Assembly (NCBI GenBank): GCA_964017065.1
Contig: OZ024784.1
Coordinates: forward strand, 8,785,152-8,849,151
Reading direction: 5' to 3'
Length of the DNA: 64,000 bases
Source of the DNA: Haliclona indistincta
Lineage: Eukaryota; Porifera; Demospongiae; Haplosclerida; Chalinidae
Shown here: positions 1 through 10,860 of the stretch, one piece after another
How the letters are laid out: every line of letters begins with the position of its first letter
How positions within the stretch are numbered: the stretch's first letter is position 1
Made by a program: the position numbers and the translations under genes
The notes under the pieces: generated by a model
The model's database searches: none
The model's input: the letters and a program-made list of their open reading frames with translations, nothing else
Told to the model about the DNA's origin: nothing

Positions 1-412
1 GAAACATCAGGTGGTACATCTCCGATAGATGCTAAAGTAACTGCTTTTCCTAGACACACCAGATAGAGTAATGATCACAAATAGGGTATTGGGACCATCA
101 TGGACCATGAATACTAACTATTATCCCAAACCCACCTGATTCTCTGTCCACTAGACAGATGTTTCGTCCACTCACTGCTATCAGCTTGCTGTCATCATTC
201 TCACACGGTATGGCAGTTCCCACCTTGTCCTCTAGCTGGATACTGCGGTTGGCCCCGGAGTTCACGTTCAGGAAGTTGATAGTTTCATTGTCAGCCCACA
301 CCAGCTCCTCTCTACACTCGTCGTAGAAGGGACCCTCACCGATCGACGCGTTGGCATCGTACAACACAGATACTTTACCTATGGCAGACACTAACAACCA
401 AGCCGAGTTCAT
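1..412 (-). CDS. Regucalcin/SMP-30-like protein, N-terminal part (runs off the window)
   Basis: Two exons are visible. The first (about 136-412) begins with a Met and reads into ASIGEGPFYDE followed by LVWADN, the N-terminal signature of the SMP-30/gluconolactonase/regucalcin beta-propeller family, where the Glu of GEGP is a metal ligand. A GTGGGT donor at 135 joins in frame to a second exon (1-50) after a TAG acceptor. Family members are calcium-binding lactonases or related sugar-lactone hydrolases of about 300 residues, so roughly two thirds of the protein lies outside the window. The start at 412 is the first in-frame Met; a further upstream exon cannot be excluded. The family call is fairly safe; the substrate is unknown. 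Confidence 0.75.
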
Positions 413-742
413 AAAAATGAGTTTACCACTCAGTGCTGACTTACTTGAAGCGAATAGTAAGAGGGCAGTGCGTTGTTGTTAGTCTAGATTAAATGAGTTT
501 CATCAAAAATTAATTGTTATCTGGCTAGAAATGCTCTAAAATAAATTGTCAATTTTAAGTGTCATTTCTTGAGCCCTTGGATCATAGGGTATCAGTATGG
601 ACTTGCCACGGAGGGGTTCAATAACCCCTTGATAATGTGCATAAGTGCAGCTGCATGACGACTGCTTGTGTTTCACTGTCAATATTAATTTTTATTATTA
701 TGTTTTATTTTCAACAGTCTATAAGTTACATTAGATGCAATG
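413..742. other. Spacer between the regucalcin-like and TSNAXIP1-like genes
   Basis: About 330 bp, AT-rich, with no convincing ORF. It should hold the promoter/5' UTR of the regucalcin-like gene and the 3' UTR of the TSNAXIP1-like gene; both are transcribed leftwards. No repeat or RNA gene was recognised. Confidence 0.5.
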
Positions 743-3700
743 TCATGATGCTAGAGAACCAAATCTCACAATATGGTGAGCCTCTACGGTTCTCAGAAGT
801 TCTAATACTGTAACAGTAGCTTCTTTGGTGGCTTCACTTCCAAAGATCTTTTTCACTACGTCTGCAATTTTAACTGGTGGTCTGTTTGGGTCAATCTGAT
901 GCAGAACTGCTTCAACCTCTGCTAGTGTGACTTCCCTGTAGAGAGGCAAGCGAGGTTGATGAAAATTATGAAATAGTTGCTACAGGTATCTGTTTACAAT
1001 TTTTGCTCTCCCAGTGCATTGCTGAGATCAGTCACAAACTGCTTTGCTTCAATACTGCTCTGTTCTAGAAGCTTCTTTACAAACATGCTTGGCTGTTTGT
1101 TTACAGTCTGTTTTAAAGAAAGTATTATAAAATTAAAGAACAATATCTTGGCTCATACCTTGCTCATGAGTTTGATAATATCAATGGTGTTAGTGTCACT
1201 TACAGAAGCAATTTTCTTTGCACACTCGATGAGCTCATCAATGTGCTCCTGTGGTTTACCAGGAAAGACTAGATGAATGGCTCCTACTAAGGCATCCTCT
1301 GGTAACATATTCTATAGATCAAGTAGAATATCAAGTAGTTGAGCAAGAGACAGGCATCATACCTTTGCTGAACTGGCCTTTTTGAGTGCCTCTGTGAGAG
1401 CTACTTGAGATGACACCCAATTATTGACTACCTCACTGTTGACTTCTCCTTTTAAAACTTTGATAAAAACTTGAATATACAGATCATGGCTGCATCGACT
1501 CCAAGCATCCTGCATGTTATAACCTGCTTCTATTGCTGCTCTCTCAATGGATTCGTTTTGCAAAAGCAGAAACTCTAACAAGATCTCATCCATCGGTTGA
1601 GCACTAGTAGTCTTGTTAGCAAGTTTAGATACCAGATATTCCCAGAACCCAGCAATAGCTTCTTCAAGTGTTTGGTGATTCATCTTAGTGTTTACTACCT
1701 CACCTTCCCAGCGTAGGTAGCGAGGGACCTCAGGACCTAGTCCCTAACATAATTATTTTGATCAAAATATTTATTATCAATGATGGTCATGCCTACCTTT
1801 CCTTGAAACACTACATCTCTGGTGATCTCACTGGGGTCAACTCCTGCCAGTTCTGCTAGCAATACTTCCATTAACTCTTCACTGGACAGCCCTTTACTGA
1901 GTTCTGACCATCTCTCTTCTCCTCCTTCGACATAGTCTGCACACCGGCTCCAATCAGGCCTTGTGGTAGACAAAATAACTTTTGAAATTATTGCACGACT
2001 ATCATGATTGCTACGTACACCTCGCAATAACCATCCATCATGACATATGACAGCTAATGACTGACTGGTACATGGCTGCTCACCTTGGTGTTGCAGTCCT
2101 CTTGACTCTTGTAAGTTGCTCTAGGAACTGTTCTCTCTCAGCTTGTACTGTTTTATGCACTCCCAGCAGTGTATTGTGCTCTTCCATCAATAGAGAATGC
2201 TGGGATTTCAACGTCTCAGATTCAGCTTCCAAATTCTGCAAGGTGGAGAATTGAACAATAAAATCAAGTTCCAGTTACTGCACACACAGCTAACCCTAAA
2301 TGAAGTTTCTATCATGTCAAACTCCCTCCTTGGTACTACATCGCCATAGTCTGCAAGCATTTGGTTAATGCGAAGGTTAGCAGCTCTCAGATCTTCTCTA
2401 GCACGACTAGCACACACAAATTTTTGTAAGAATTAATGAGGTTCCAACTCACGCTAGTTTCAGTTTCAGAATTGTTGGATCCTCTTTCTCTTGAGTCTCT
2501 TCTTCTGTTTGTTGCTCCTGTTGTCTTGCTTTCAGATCATTGTAGTCAGATATTAGGAGTTTCCTGTATTTTAATGGCACATTTCTCTCTCATTCAGTGC
2601 ATCACACCTGCTCTTACCTTGCGTCGGCTTCATTTCTGTACTGCTCATACACTTTTCCTAGCTCGTCTTGCAACTACACGCATAATAAACCAGAGAACCA
2701 AAACTAAAATTCTTACTCTCTTGACTTGTGCTTTATAAGATGTTTCTTCTTCACTAGTAAGCAAATAGCAAGTAACCATGCAATTTGTTATGCCAGGTAC
2801 ATTATTATCATCATACCTCATCTTATGTAGCTTAGTCAAAAGTTCCTTTCTCTCTTGTTGTATTTCTTCATCCTCTGCAAAAGAACACAATAAATGTATA
2901 AAAATGTGATATTCCAATGCCTTTTTTCTCCTCGGCTTTAATGGCTCTTACTCTCTTCTCAAACTCGTCTTGTGCAGCTAGCAGTTGTGTCTGTACAAGT
3001 GGGTACAATGATTGAGATGTTCCCCACTTGGGCTCACTCGTAAAGGCATCAATTCTCTAATGGTTTCTTCCTGGTGCTCCAGAAATAGTTCATACTCATT
3101 TTTAATTGCAGATAGTAAAGGTCGATAGGTCCTAAAGTCAGCTACTAGAAATTCAAAAACTTCCCTGTATGCCTACATGGAACAGAACATGAAACAAAGC
3201 TAGATGAAAGTGGCCTTACCTGTAGTCTCATCTTATCTGGTCCACAAGGAGGGCAGCTGAGGAATCTGAGCTCTCTCTGCAGGTGATCTTCAAGTTGCTG
3301 AAGATACTTTGGTTTAGGAATGATGGCATCTCTCTCTGGAAATTTGTGTGTCGGCTGTGATTCAAAGCAAAAGCCAATCAGCAGACTAAAGATTAGGTGT
3401 GAGCATGCTCAGATACCTGTCCTGGCATCAACCCTGGTTTTCCTAGAATTAGGTTTGATGGAGCTGGAAGAAGTGAGTGGACAGGCCAGGAGTCAAGCCT
3501 GCCTCTTTGCTGCTCCAGGTCAGACTGTTAGGAGAACAGCAGAAGCTTAAGCAATACTCGAGGAAGTTACGTACTCGAAGAGAAGTTGTAGCGGGCACAG
3601 TGAATTTCTCTGCGCTTCCTGTTAACTTGTAAGTGGCTGGCTTTAGCTTCTTCTCGGCGCCTTGAGTCACGTTTCTGCGAAATATCTCCAGAATCGTTCT

Positions 3701-3777
3701 ATCAGGAACGAGCATACAACTTACTCAATCCTGGGAAGCCTGGCATCAACACGCCTTTGCAGAGTACGGAGCTCCAT
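743..3777 (-). CDS. TSNAXIP1: TSNAXIP1-like coiled-coil protein
   Basis: Multi-exon gene. Exon 1 encodes MELRTLQRRVDARLPRIE. Further exons encode KPKYLQQLEDHLQRELRFL, then AYREVFEFLVADFRTYRPLL and AIKNEYELFLEHQEETI. This is the diagnostic N-terminal domain of translin-associated factor X-interacting protein 1. The middle exons are rich in Glu, Lys and Gln as expected for coiled coil. The last exon (743-949) reads EVTLAEVEAVLHQIDPNRPP and ends in FGSLAS. In animals the protein binds TSNAX and is associated with testis and ciliated cells; here that role is only inferred. Start chosen at 3777, 96 bp downstream of the stop of the DIPK1-like gene on the same strand. Introns are mostly 40-100 bp. 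The N-terminal domain is clear; middle exon limits are approximate. Confidence 0.82.
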
Positions 3778-3873
3778 TGCGTTGTTCTGAAAGCGAGAAA
3801 CTCTCTCCCTTCTTCTTGATGACTAGTCGTAATTACCATGGCAACCAATGTGAATATTAATATTGAGTGATGA

Positions 3874-5214
3874 TTACAATAATGATGCTTCTAGTAAGTT
3901 TTTCAACTGCTGAGCAAGTTCAAGAGAAACATTAGGTGTAGGGTGTCCAGGAAAGGCACAATGCCTGACTAATCTGTTGATTTCCTTCTTGTGAGATAGT
4001 GGAGGACTTTCTAACAAACCAGTATGGAACAGAAAATACCTTGATAGAAATAGTCTCTGACAGATAATCTAATAATCAAAATTCATTTCAGCGAACAAAA
4101 AAATCAAAACAGGACTAATTCTTACCTGAAGGTTGTTAGAATATATCACTTTATTTGAACACAACAATGACTTGCGGTCACATTCTGTCAGACAGTGTAC
4201 AATGCTGCAATCATTGTCATTATTGCATGGTGTGGGCATTTGATGAACCAGTTCTGCTCTTAAGGAAGGTTCAAACCAAGTGATGTCTAAATCAATGGGC
4301 TTAATATGTAAAGTTCCATCTGCAACCGTTTCAAAGACTCCAAAATTCTCCTCTTTTACATCACAAAGATATAGCCTACCATATTTTGTATGCTCTAGAA
4401 GTTCAGTCATTTCAATGAATGCTATAGCTAGCTTAGCTCTGACCTGCCAACTTCTAGTTTCTTTCTTTAAACCAGGATTATGAAGTAATTCTGATGGAAC
4501 ATATTCTTGCACAAACAGAGGACCGCAGAATCCCAACAGGTTAGGAATGGCCAAGTTGTCTTTGAGTAGTAATGACATCAGGTAGTCATGATTGTCTACA
4601 AGGTACCAGCAATACAGTGCTTCATGATAGACTACTATGCCATTCTTGTCTACATCACATGACTGAGCAATTTCCTCAAATATTTTGAGGTTAGGTGAAA
4701 TTTTAACTTTGCCACCAAAGTAATTCATAGTTGTACTAGACTGGAGCAACTCTGCAAATTGTTTGCATGGATAATTTATTGATTTTTCACGTTTACTACG
4801 GAAATGAAACCGGCTGGTGGCTTCGATGCTCATTTTGGACTTAAGAATCACGTAATGTTGGTTCCATTTAGCTTTCATCACTCTACTGAAAGTATCATGT
4901 CCCAAGCACTTTTCAAAGACAATGTCATTTTGTCTACACAATGAATCACATACACTTCCTGCAATCTTATTCAATGAATAATTATGACACTACATGAAGA
5001 ACAAAATACAGTGCAGGGCATTGAATAATACGTGATTTACCACTTCTTCAATGAAGAGAAGACTGGATCCGTCAGAACAATCAATTTCTGAAGAAAGTTT
5101 GTCTAGATTGAGCGAGAAAAAACACAACGACAAGATGAACAACGTACAGAAAATACAAGCTAGTTGACGCTTGCGCAAGATGGACATGCTAAAAGCCAGC
5201 CACGCCTTCTGCAT
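3874..5214 (-). CDS. DIPK1/FAM69-family divergent protein kinase, type II membrane protein
   Basis: Exon 1 encodes a short basic stretch (SILRKRQ) followed by a hydrophobic segment (LACIFCTLFILSLCFF), typical of a type II ER/Golgi signal anchor. A large exon (about 4130-4974) encodes VCDSLCRQNDIVFEKCLG, an EF-hand-like DVDKNG segment inside the kinase N-lobe, NLLGFCGPLFVQEYVPSELL, and LYLCDVKEENFGV, which corresponds to the catalytic-loop region. Two short 3' exons finish with NLLEASLL at 3874. Cysteine-rich, calcium-site-bearing divergent kinases of this type are the FAM69/DIPK1 family of the early secretory pathway. Which paralog (A, B or C) cannot be told. A second in-frame Met at 5187 would also leave the anchor intact. 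It is divergent from CBFB, with 112 bp between start codons. Confidence 0.8.
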
Positions 5215-5326
5215 GTAAGTTATGCATGTCTGGACCTACCCTGCAATCATCATACCATAATTGCAGCCATGCAGTTTTTACAACTCGAATAATTAGGGAA
5301 GTTCTGTTCCACTGCACTGGTCTGCC
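5215..5326. promoter_or_regulatory. Shared upstream region of the DIPK1-like gene and CBFB
   Basis: Only 112 bp separate the start codons of the leftward DIPK1-like gene and rightward CBFB, so both promoters and 5' UTRs must overlap here or lie inside the first exons. Inferred from geometry; no TATA box or defined motif was identified. Confidence 0.5.
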
Positions 5327-6261
5327 ATGCCTCGTGTTGTCCCCGATCAGAAGAATAAGTTTGATACAGACGAACTTTTTAAGAAAGTTTCCCAGGAGAG
5401 CGATGTGAGTTTGTCAATAAGTACGCGGATCAGTTTGCTTTAGTTCCCAATGATGGTCATCTTGTACTGCAGGTCAAGTATACAAATTTAAAAGACAAGG
5501 CGGCTGAGGAGCGTAAACAGCGATTTTTGATGGATCTGAAAGAAGGACACTCTGTAATTGTTAGTTTTTCTTCTCTCGGTGTAAATGCGGATCAAATTTG
5601 TCTTGCAGACATTCACTGCAACAGGAACTAATTTGGCACTTCAGTTCAACACTAGAGGTCTTGCTGGTGATGATGTATGTGATCCTTTGTCGAGTAAAGA
5701 GAACATTGATTTTGATCGAGAAGTAGGCAAGGTGATCAGTGATCATAATTTTGTACACTTCTTTTGTTCTTATCCGTGATCCATTATTACTGTCATACAT
5801 TAGGTACATTTGACGTCCAATTTTATAATGAATGGAGTATGTGTAAAGTGGGTTGGCTGGTTAGATCTCGAATCTTTGACAGGCAAAGCAAGACTGCTGT
5901 TCGACGAGGAGACAGCAAAAGTAACTAAGAACAATAACCACAACACAACCAGAGTTTACTAGTCATGAATGTAATCCCAGAATATCAATAGTAAACAACA
6001 TATGGCTCTGTTGTACATAACTTGTGTGCACGTTAGTTTGGTATGCTGTAATTTTGAGATTAATTACCTTTTACATACAGATAGAAGATGATCTAATGCA
6101 ACGAGTGATGAAAGAGACTCAGGAGAGGTTAAGGATGTTTGAGGAAGGACAAAGAAAATGGCAGGAACAGCAACAATCTCCACAACAAATGGTGAGCATG
6201 TATTTTGTGCTGCCTGTTCAATTTGCTCAAACACTCTACCTTACAGGCAGTGACTCAGTGA
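5327..6261 (+). CDS. CBFB: Core-binding factor subunit beta (RUNX partner)
   Basis: Starts MPRVVPDQKNKF, nearly the same as vertebrate CBF-beta (MPRVVPDQRSKF). Five or six short exons join in frame and cover the whole conserved domain: FTATGTNLALQF, YVDLERE-like NIDFDREVGK, MNGVCVKWVGWLDL and GKARLLFDEE, then a helical tail IEDDLMQRVMKETQERLRMF. A last short exon after a 55-bp intron gives AVTQ and a stop at 6261; reading through the intron instead would give a longer tail ending at 6332. The predicted length of about 176 residues matches the family (about 180). CBF-beta does not bind DNA itself; it stabilises the RUNX Runt domain on DNA, so a RUNX gene is expected elsewhere in this genome. 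Confidence 0.95.
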
Positions 6262-6596
6262 ATTTTATAAGATTTTTTTCAAATGCTGACAATGGAACAT
6301 TAATTTTTGTTAGTGATATTGCCCTTGCATAGTTGAGTGGCATGTCACAGTCACACCTCACCCTCACAATCCTTGACACCATTCCCCAAAAAGTTTTAAC
6401 AGTAATAATGATGATGCAGAATTGAAAATCCATGCATGACACATAATATTCATGTATAGCAATACATAAAATGCATTGGAGAAACTGACAATACAACTGA
6501 ACAAACAACTGATTTGCAGCTATACTCTATATACTACAATAATTAGTATTTTGCGCTAAAATTGATGGAGATAATTATCAATTACTGAGACCAAGG
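6262..6596. other. Convergent 3' region between CBFB and CYBA
   Basis: About 335 bp of AT-rich sequence holding the 3' ends of both genes. No gene, RNA or repeat was recognised apart from the alternative read-through end of CBFB at 6332. Confidence 0.5.
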
Positions 6597-7861
6597 TCAC
6601 TGTGGAGGTCTTGGAGGTGGTGTTGTTGGAACTTGAGGAGGTCGAGGTGGAGGGACAGAGGGAGCATCAGGAATTTGCTTTCCGGGAGTCTCTTCCTTCT
6701 TCTTACTGGCACCTGGACCCCAGGCTAGAGTAGGAGCCTTCCATGATTCACCATTCAAAGCAGCCTAATTGGAAGAAGACATGACTCAGGAAGAGCAAGG
6801 AAGTGTTGATTTACTCACAGCAAAGTAGCAGACACAGGCACAAAACAGGGCTATACTTCCAAATATGGTAGACAGTACAAACATGCCTGGGATCAACAGG
6901 CTGTGACAGACAATAGTGTAAATGACCATCTTGCTCAAATACATTGCTCAACTTACAACAAGTACAAAATAAAGCGAATAATGTAACTGCTTCCAACAAA
7001 TTTCAAATTGTGTAGAATGGGTGCAATGTACTTCTGTCCACTACAAGACAAGAATAAAACAGATAGAAGGTAGAGATAAAGTAACCCACGGTCTTTCCAC
7101 ATTAGTTTTCTTGACTTTGCGAGCACTTCTAGGGTACTCAACAAAAAATATAAACAAACCAATACAACTGAAAAATAGTCAAGGACATGAACTTTTGACT
7201 GAACAGAATTGTAATAGCTATTGAGCAGCTTTTAAGGTTGCAGGCAGTAATATCAGTAACTTGTATTTCTGTATTAGTAAATTAATAATAAAAGCACATA
7301 CTATGTCACAAACAGAAGCAATATACAATTTCTCTAAAAGACTTGTATACAGGAAGATGGTACAGTGATCCATACGATGATGTGAAAAATAGTGGTTTAA
7401 AATCTCAAAAGTAGGCTCACATGCATCCAGGCTTATTTTGTAATAGCCAAAAACTGAATAGCAGTGAATGAAGAATTTTAGTGCTTTATGTGCAAGCAAT
7501 GACCGTCTGTAAAAGACGAAACAGCACACTGTTCCTGACAAAGGTTGTGGCAGAATATACAGAACACAGAATACAAGTGAACATGCAGTCACTAATGAAA
7601 ACAGGATACATTGTCAACCATCGAGCAACACTGCCAACATTAGTGGGAAAAGAACCATCAATAGATATCTCAGGAATTGAAGCAGCTACTATCCCACCAC
7701 TGAAAATAACTGAAAAATCATTTTAATTTTTAAGACTATCATCAAATCTGTTACTTACAGATAGCAGCGTAGAGAGCGTTAATATTTCCCCACATTGCCC
7801 ACTCCACACGAGAGCAACAGCATGTTGGGAATCCTTCTCTTCGCAAGCACTGGCAACCCAT
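6597..7861 (-). CDS. CYBA: Cytochrome b-245 light chain, p22phox
   Basis: Six exons. Exon 1 contains VEWAMWGNINAL (human IEWAMWANEQAL). Later exons give GGIVAAS, VEYPRSARKVKKTNVERPW (human LLEYPRGKRKKGSTMERW), GQKYIAPILHNLKFVG and YIIRFILYLL, then a membrane segment LLIPGMFVLSTIFGSIALF, and finally a proline-rich tail with VPPPRPPQVP. In mammals the matching PPPRPP motif docks the p47phox SH3 domains. p22phox forms flavocytochrome b558 with NOX enzymes and supports superoxide production at membranes. Odd feature: a Cys-rich N-terminal extension MGCQCLRREGFPTCCCS precedes the conserved start, placing Gly at position 2. Converges with CBFB. Confidence 0.93.
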
Positions 7862-8206
7862 GGTAGCAATCGACAGTCAGAGACTATACTTCTTCTCAAA
7901 AGCTAGCAGGATCGGTCTTGCTTCCGTACTGAAAGAAGGCCGAGAAAGTCAACCCGAGAATCAAACCAGGGTTGTGTTTAGAAGCCCGACAAGAAGCTGG
8001 GGCGTGCCGCTATTCCGTAAAAGCCATAATGGGCGTGGTCATTATAATTATACGTATAATACATGTACCACCCTCGACCACGTGGTACTCACGAAACAAG
8101 GTGTCCTAGTAGTTTGCATTTACCTAAGTGTGTTGAGTGGTTCACGCTTTTATGGAAATGTTCTTTATATTCTCGTAGATTTTAAAGAACCTCACTTAGT
8201 GTAAAA
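7862..8206. promoter_or_regulatory. Divergent upstream region of CYBA and the Cys-rich secreted gene
   Basis: About 345 bp between two divergent start codons. It contains an AT-rich stretch (about 8040-8075) and a CCACGTGG palindrome near 8078-8088 that could be a bHLH site. An open frame runs through part of it but has no protein-like character. Confidence 0.4.
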
Positions 8207-9091
8207 ATGTTTGGTTTGCAACTATGGGCCCTTTTCGCGAGCTTTGCTATGATGCCGCAGTTCCATCCTCAAGTGGAAGGAAAGACGTTTTTAGTGACTC
8301 ATTTGACAAGGTCATATGTTGAAGCATCTTACGGGAACGAGTCTGTTGGAGTGCGCTTCACTTCCTCGACCGGGAACCTCACCGTTAGCTCACTCAATGG
8401 AGAAATTCTAGTCACAGCGCATACTTCGCACAACGGTGGTTATCGCTATGAGATAGTGTCTTTGCTCGGAAAATATTTCATGCGAGACGAATCCTTGGGT
8501 GACGTACCGGTCACTAGAAGGTTTGCAGAGTATGTCCAATCTACTGGAAATGCAGAAAGAACCTTTATTCAGCGACAGTTGCTGTTAAGTTTTTCGCGAA
8601 ACTCGGACGAGAAAATTAGCGACGCGGTGAACCGTATTTTGCAGCGACCAGAATGTCAACTTTTACAACAGGCTGCACAGCAGCTTTCTCAACAAAATTC
8701 TGGGCATGTAAATGGAAAAGATTACCCAGGAACTCTGCCCTTCTTCATGTTTTCTTCGCGCGTTATAGAGGCAAAGCAAAGAGTGATGAGTCCGTTGCTG
8801 GAGCAATCGAAGCTGCTTAGAAAGCGCCGCAACAACGTTAATGTCAAAGATGATGATGACGACGACGACTATGATGACGATTGTCTCGATGACTGTCCAC
8901 CGTGTGAGGAAGAGGGCTGTTTGGGTATGTGTGGAGTTCGTTGCATGTGCTGGGACTTTGTCTGTGGAGACTGCTGCTATCACGTAGGCTGTTATGATCA
9001 TACAGTGTGCTGCAGAATGAATTATTTTAGTATTGCATGCATGTTTCCCATCTACTTTTCGTGTGAAGACAACTACTATTGTTCTGTATAA
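8207..9091 (+). CDS. Secreted protein with acidic linker and PLA2-like cysteine-rich C-terminus
   Basis: Single-exon ORF of 294 residues. A hydrophobic N-terminus (FGLQLWALFASFAMM) looks like a signal peptide. Residues 25-200 form a domain I do not recognise. A dibasic cluster LRKRR at about 205 is followed by an Asp-rich run (KDDDDDDDYDDD), then about 70 residues with 17 cysteines: C-x3-C-x2-C-x4-C-x3-C-x3-C-x-C-W-x3-C-G-D-C-C-x-H-x2-G-C-x2-H-x3-C-C. The CC-x-H-x-G-C-x-x-H pattern recalls the secreted phospholipase A2 CCxxHDxC motif, but the Asp is Thr here and spacing differs, so enzyme activity is not claimed. LRKRR suggests possible furin-type processing. No gene symbol can be given. Being intronless is unusual for this window. 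Confidence 0.75.
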   Translation: MFGLQLWALFASFAMMPQFHPQVEGKTFLVTHLTRSYVEASYGNESVGVRFTSSTGNLTVSSLNGEILVTAHTSHNGGYRYEIVSLLGKYFMRDESLGDVPVTRRFAEYVQSTGNAERTFIQRQLLLSFSRNSDEKISDAVNRILQRPECQLLQQAAQQLSQQNSGHVNGKDYPGTLPFFMFSSRVIEAKQRVMSPLLEQSKLLRKRRNNVNVKDDDDDDDYDDDCLDDCPPCEEEGCLGMCGVRCMCWDFVCGDCCYHVGCYDHTVCCRMNYFSIACMFPIYFSCEDNYYCSV

Positions 9092-9094
9092 CAT

Positions 9095-9193
9095 TTGTTT
9101 TATCACTGGGCAGTTGCTTTTATTGTCTAAGTCCATGTAACTAGCCAGATTTCGTTTTATCACTGAACAGTTGTTTTTATTGTCCAAGTTCAC
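9095..9193 (+). repeat. Imperfect tandem direct repeat after the Cys-rich gene
   Basis: Two copies of a motif containing GTTTTATCACTG and TTTTATTGTC lie 57 bp apart just downstream of the stop codon, with a few substitutions between them. They are probably in the 3' UTR and end just before the transposon starts at 9205. Confidence 0.7.
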
Positions 9194-9204
9194 ATTATAT
9201 CTAC

Positions 9205-9502
9205 TAGTGGGGCAGATGTGTGCAAAAAAATGCATGAATTGTGGGTTTTTACATAGAAGCATGAAACTTGGTATGGTATTAGACAATAATATATGAAGTA
9301 ATTTGAGATATGGAGCCACTTCGGGTTTGACCTCTGCCGACCTCTAGACGTTAATTAACTATTTAAAAAATTCCGTCTTTCCATGTTCCACCAAATGCAG
9401 TCAAGTTTGGTATCATTTTGAAGCTCAGCTTATAAGGAGTAATTTGGAACTTAAATCATATTAATAGCACATTCTGATCATAAGTTATGATAGTTTTTAT
9501 AA
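9205..9502. repeat. Left long terminal inverted repeat
   Basis: About 298 bp. Nearly identical in reverse complement to 10861-11150, with scattered substitutions and small indels (for example an extra A-run near 9233). Shared internal landmarks include GACCTCTGCCGACCTCTAGA and TAGTTAATTAACGTC on one arm and their complements on the other. Confidence 0.92.
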
Positions 9503-9831
9503 CTATAGGTAAAAAAATCATGCATGTAGTTAAACATGCATTGCATGTATTTTGTAGTTGTGCTTGTAAATTGGTTGCATAGCCAATCCTCTTTGTTTCT
9601 ATGATGCAAGTTTGAGCATGCTCAGTATAAAGCAGCTGCTAACCTTCTCTTCCCCTGCTGATTGCTGTAACTTAGCCTTAATGGTTGGTAGGCCCTGTGT
9701 ATAGGGACACTCTTCCTGTGACTATGTCAAAGTAAGACTATGATGATAGTATTACTATAGCATTTAAATTATTTTGCAATAACTTTTATAATAACTTTGG
9801 TAAGCTACGACATGGAACCAAAGCTGATCTT

Positions 9832-10806
9832 TTGAGTTGTCTGAAGAATTACTCTAAGTCAGCACCATTGCAACCAGATGCTGAAGTGGCCATTTTATAT
9901 GGAGCTGTAGTAGTAAATTTCCTACAACCACTTGCAGCCAAGACCTTTCATGACTATGCAGTCAAAGTTTTCTTACCGTATATTGAAAAGCAATTGCAAC
10001 AAGTCAGTCGAGTAGACATAGTGTGGGACCAGTACATTCAGAACAGCCTGAAGTCACAAGCCAGAAGTAACCGTGGAAAAGGCATTAGAAGAAGGGTTGA
10101 AGAATCTGCTAATTTGCCCCAAAACTGGTCACAATTTTTGCGTGATGATGCAAATATGATGCAAATAAGACTGAGCTATTTTTGTTTTTGGTGAAGCACA
10201 TCAAGCATTTTGGTAACTAGGAAGCAGATCATCACCACAAATGGGTCAGATGTTGTGTGCATCCCTCCTCAAGACATTAGTAATCTCGCTCCTTCGAATC
10301 ATGAAGAGGCTGACACAAGAATGGTCCTTCATCTAGCAGATGCAGCGAAAAAGGGATATAACAAAATTCTCTTGCGTACTGTTGACACAGATGTGGTTGT
10401 CTTGTCAGTGGCTGCATTTGCTAAATTAGAAACAAGTCATCTAACAAGCATAGATGAAGCTCGGAAGCATCTTTTTACCAAAAAAGGACGAACCATGGAT
10501 GCCCTTCCTCCTTCCAGAGCAGCTCTAATACAGCATATTAAAAGAGCTGTGTACCAAGGTGGGCATTGTTGGGGTAAAATGCTTCAAGTTTCCATCCAGC
10601 TACCTTCTCCTGGTGATTGGGGTTGGACTGATTCTGCCAACTGGAAACCCTTGTGGACTACTTTGCCAGAGGCCAGTATTTCATCCAGGGAGTTACTACG
10701 TTGTGGCTGTAAGAAAGGATGCAGAGGGCAATGCAAGTGCAAGAAAGCAGCTCTGAAATGTACTGCTATGTGCCAGTGTGATGGAAAATGTACTGAAACT
10801 GATTAG
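9832..10806 (+). pseudogene. Decayed transposon protein with EEADTR/DTDVVVL core and CXC tail
   Basis: Two open segments in different frames. Segment 1 (9832-10194) reads LQPDAEVAILYGAVVVNF and NWSQFLRDDAN and begins without an ATG. Segment 2 (10210-10806) reads NHEEADTRMVLHLADAA, LLRTVDTDVVVLSVAAFAKL and HCWGKML, then a tesmin/TSO1-like CXC cluster CGCKKGCRGQCKCKKAALKC. The frame change and stop near 10190-10222, plus a shortened region between the DTDVVVL core and the CXC tail, mark it as broken. The acidic EEADTR and DTD motifs could be nuclease-like metal sites; that is a guess. It lies wholly inside the long TIRs, so it is the element's own gene. Confidence 0.8.
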
Positions 10807-10860
10807 CTTATCTTACTATTAAAACTAAATGCATAATACTTCAAATTTACATAATCACGA

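Noticed and set aside
7218..7592. 124-residue minus-strand ORF that might be an independent membrane protein
   Set aside because: It is a CYBA intron read in a different frame; the CYBA exons on either side join in frame without it.
8207..9091. Calling the Cys-rich protein a secreted phospholipase A2
   Set aside because: The catalytic Asp of the CCxxHD motif is Thr, spacing differs and no Ca-binding loop was seen, so only a resemblance is stated.
8663..9319. 218-residue minus-strand ORF
   Set aside because: A shadow of the Cys-rich secreted gene on the plus strand; low-complexity valine/isoleucine run comes from the Asp-rich codons.
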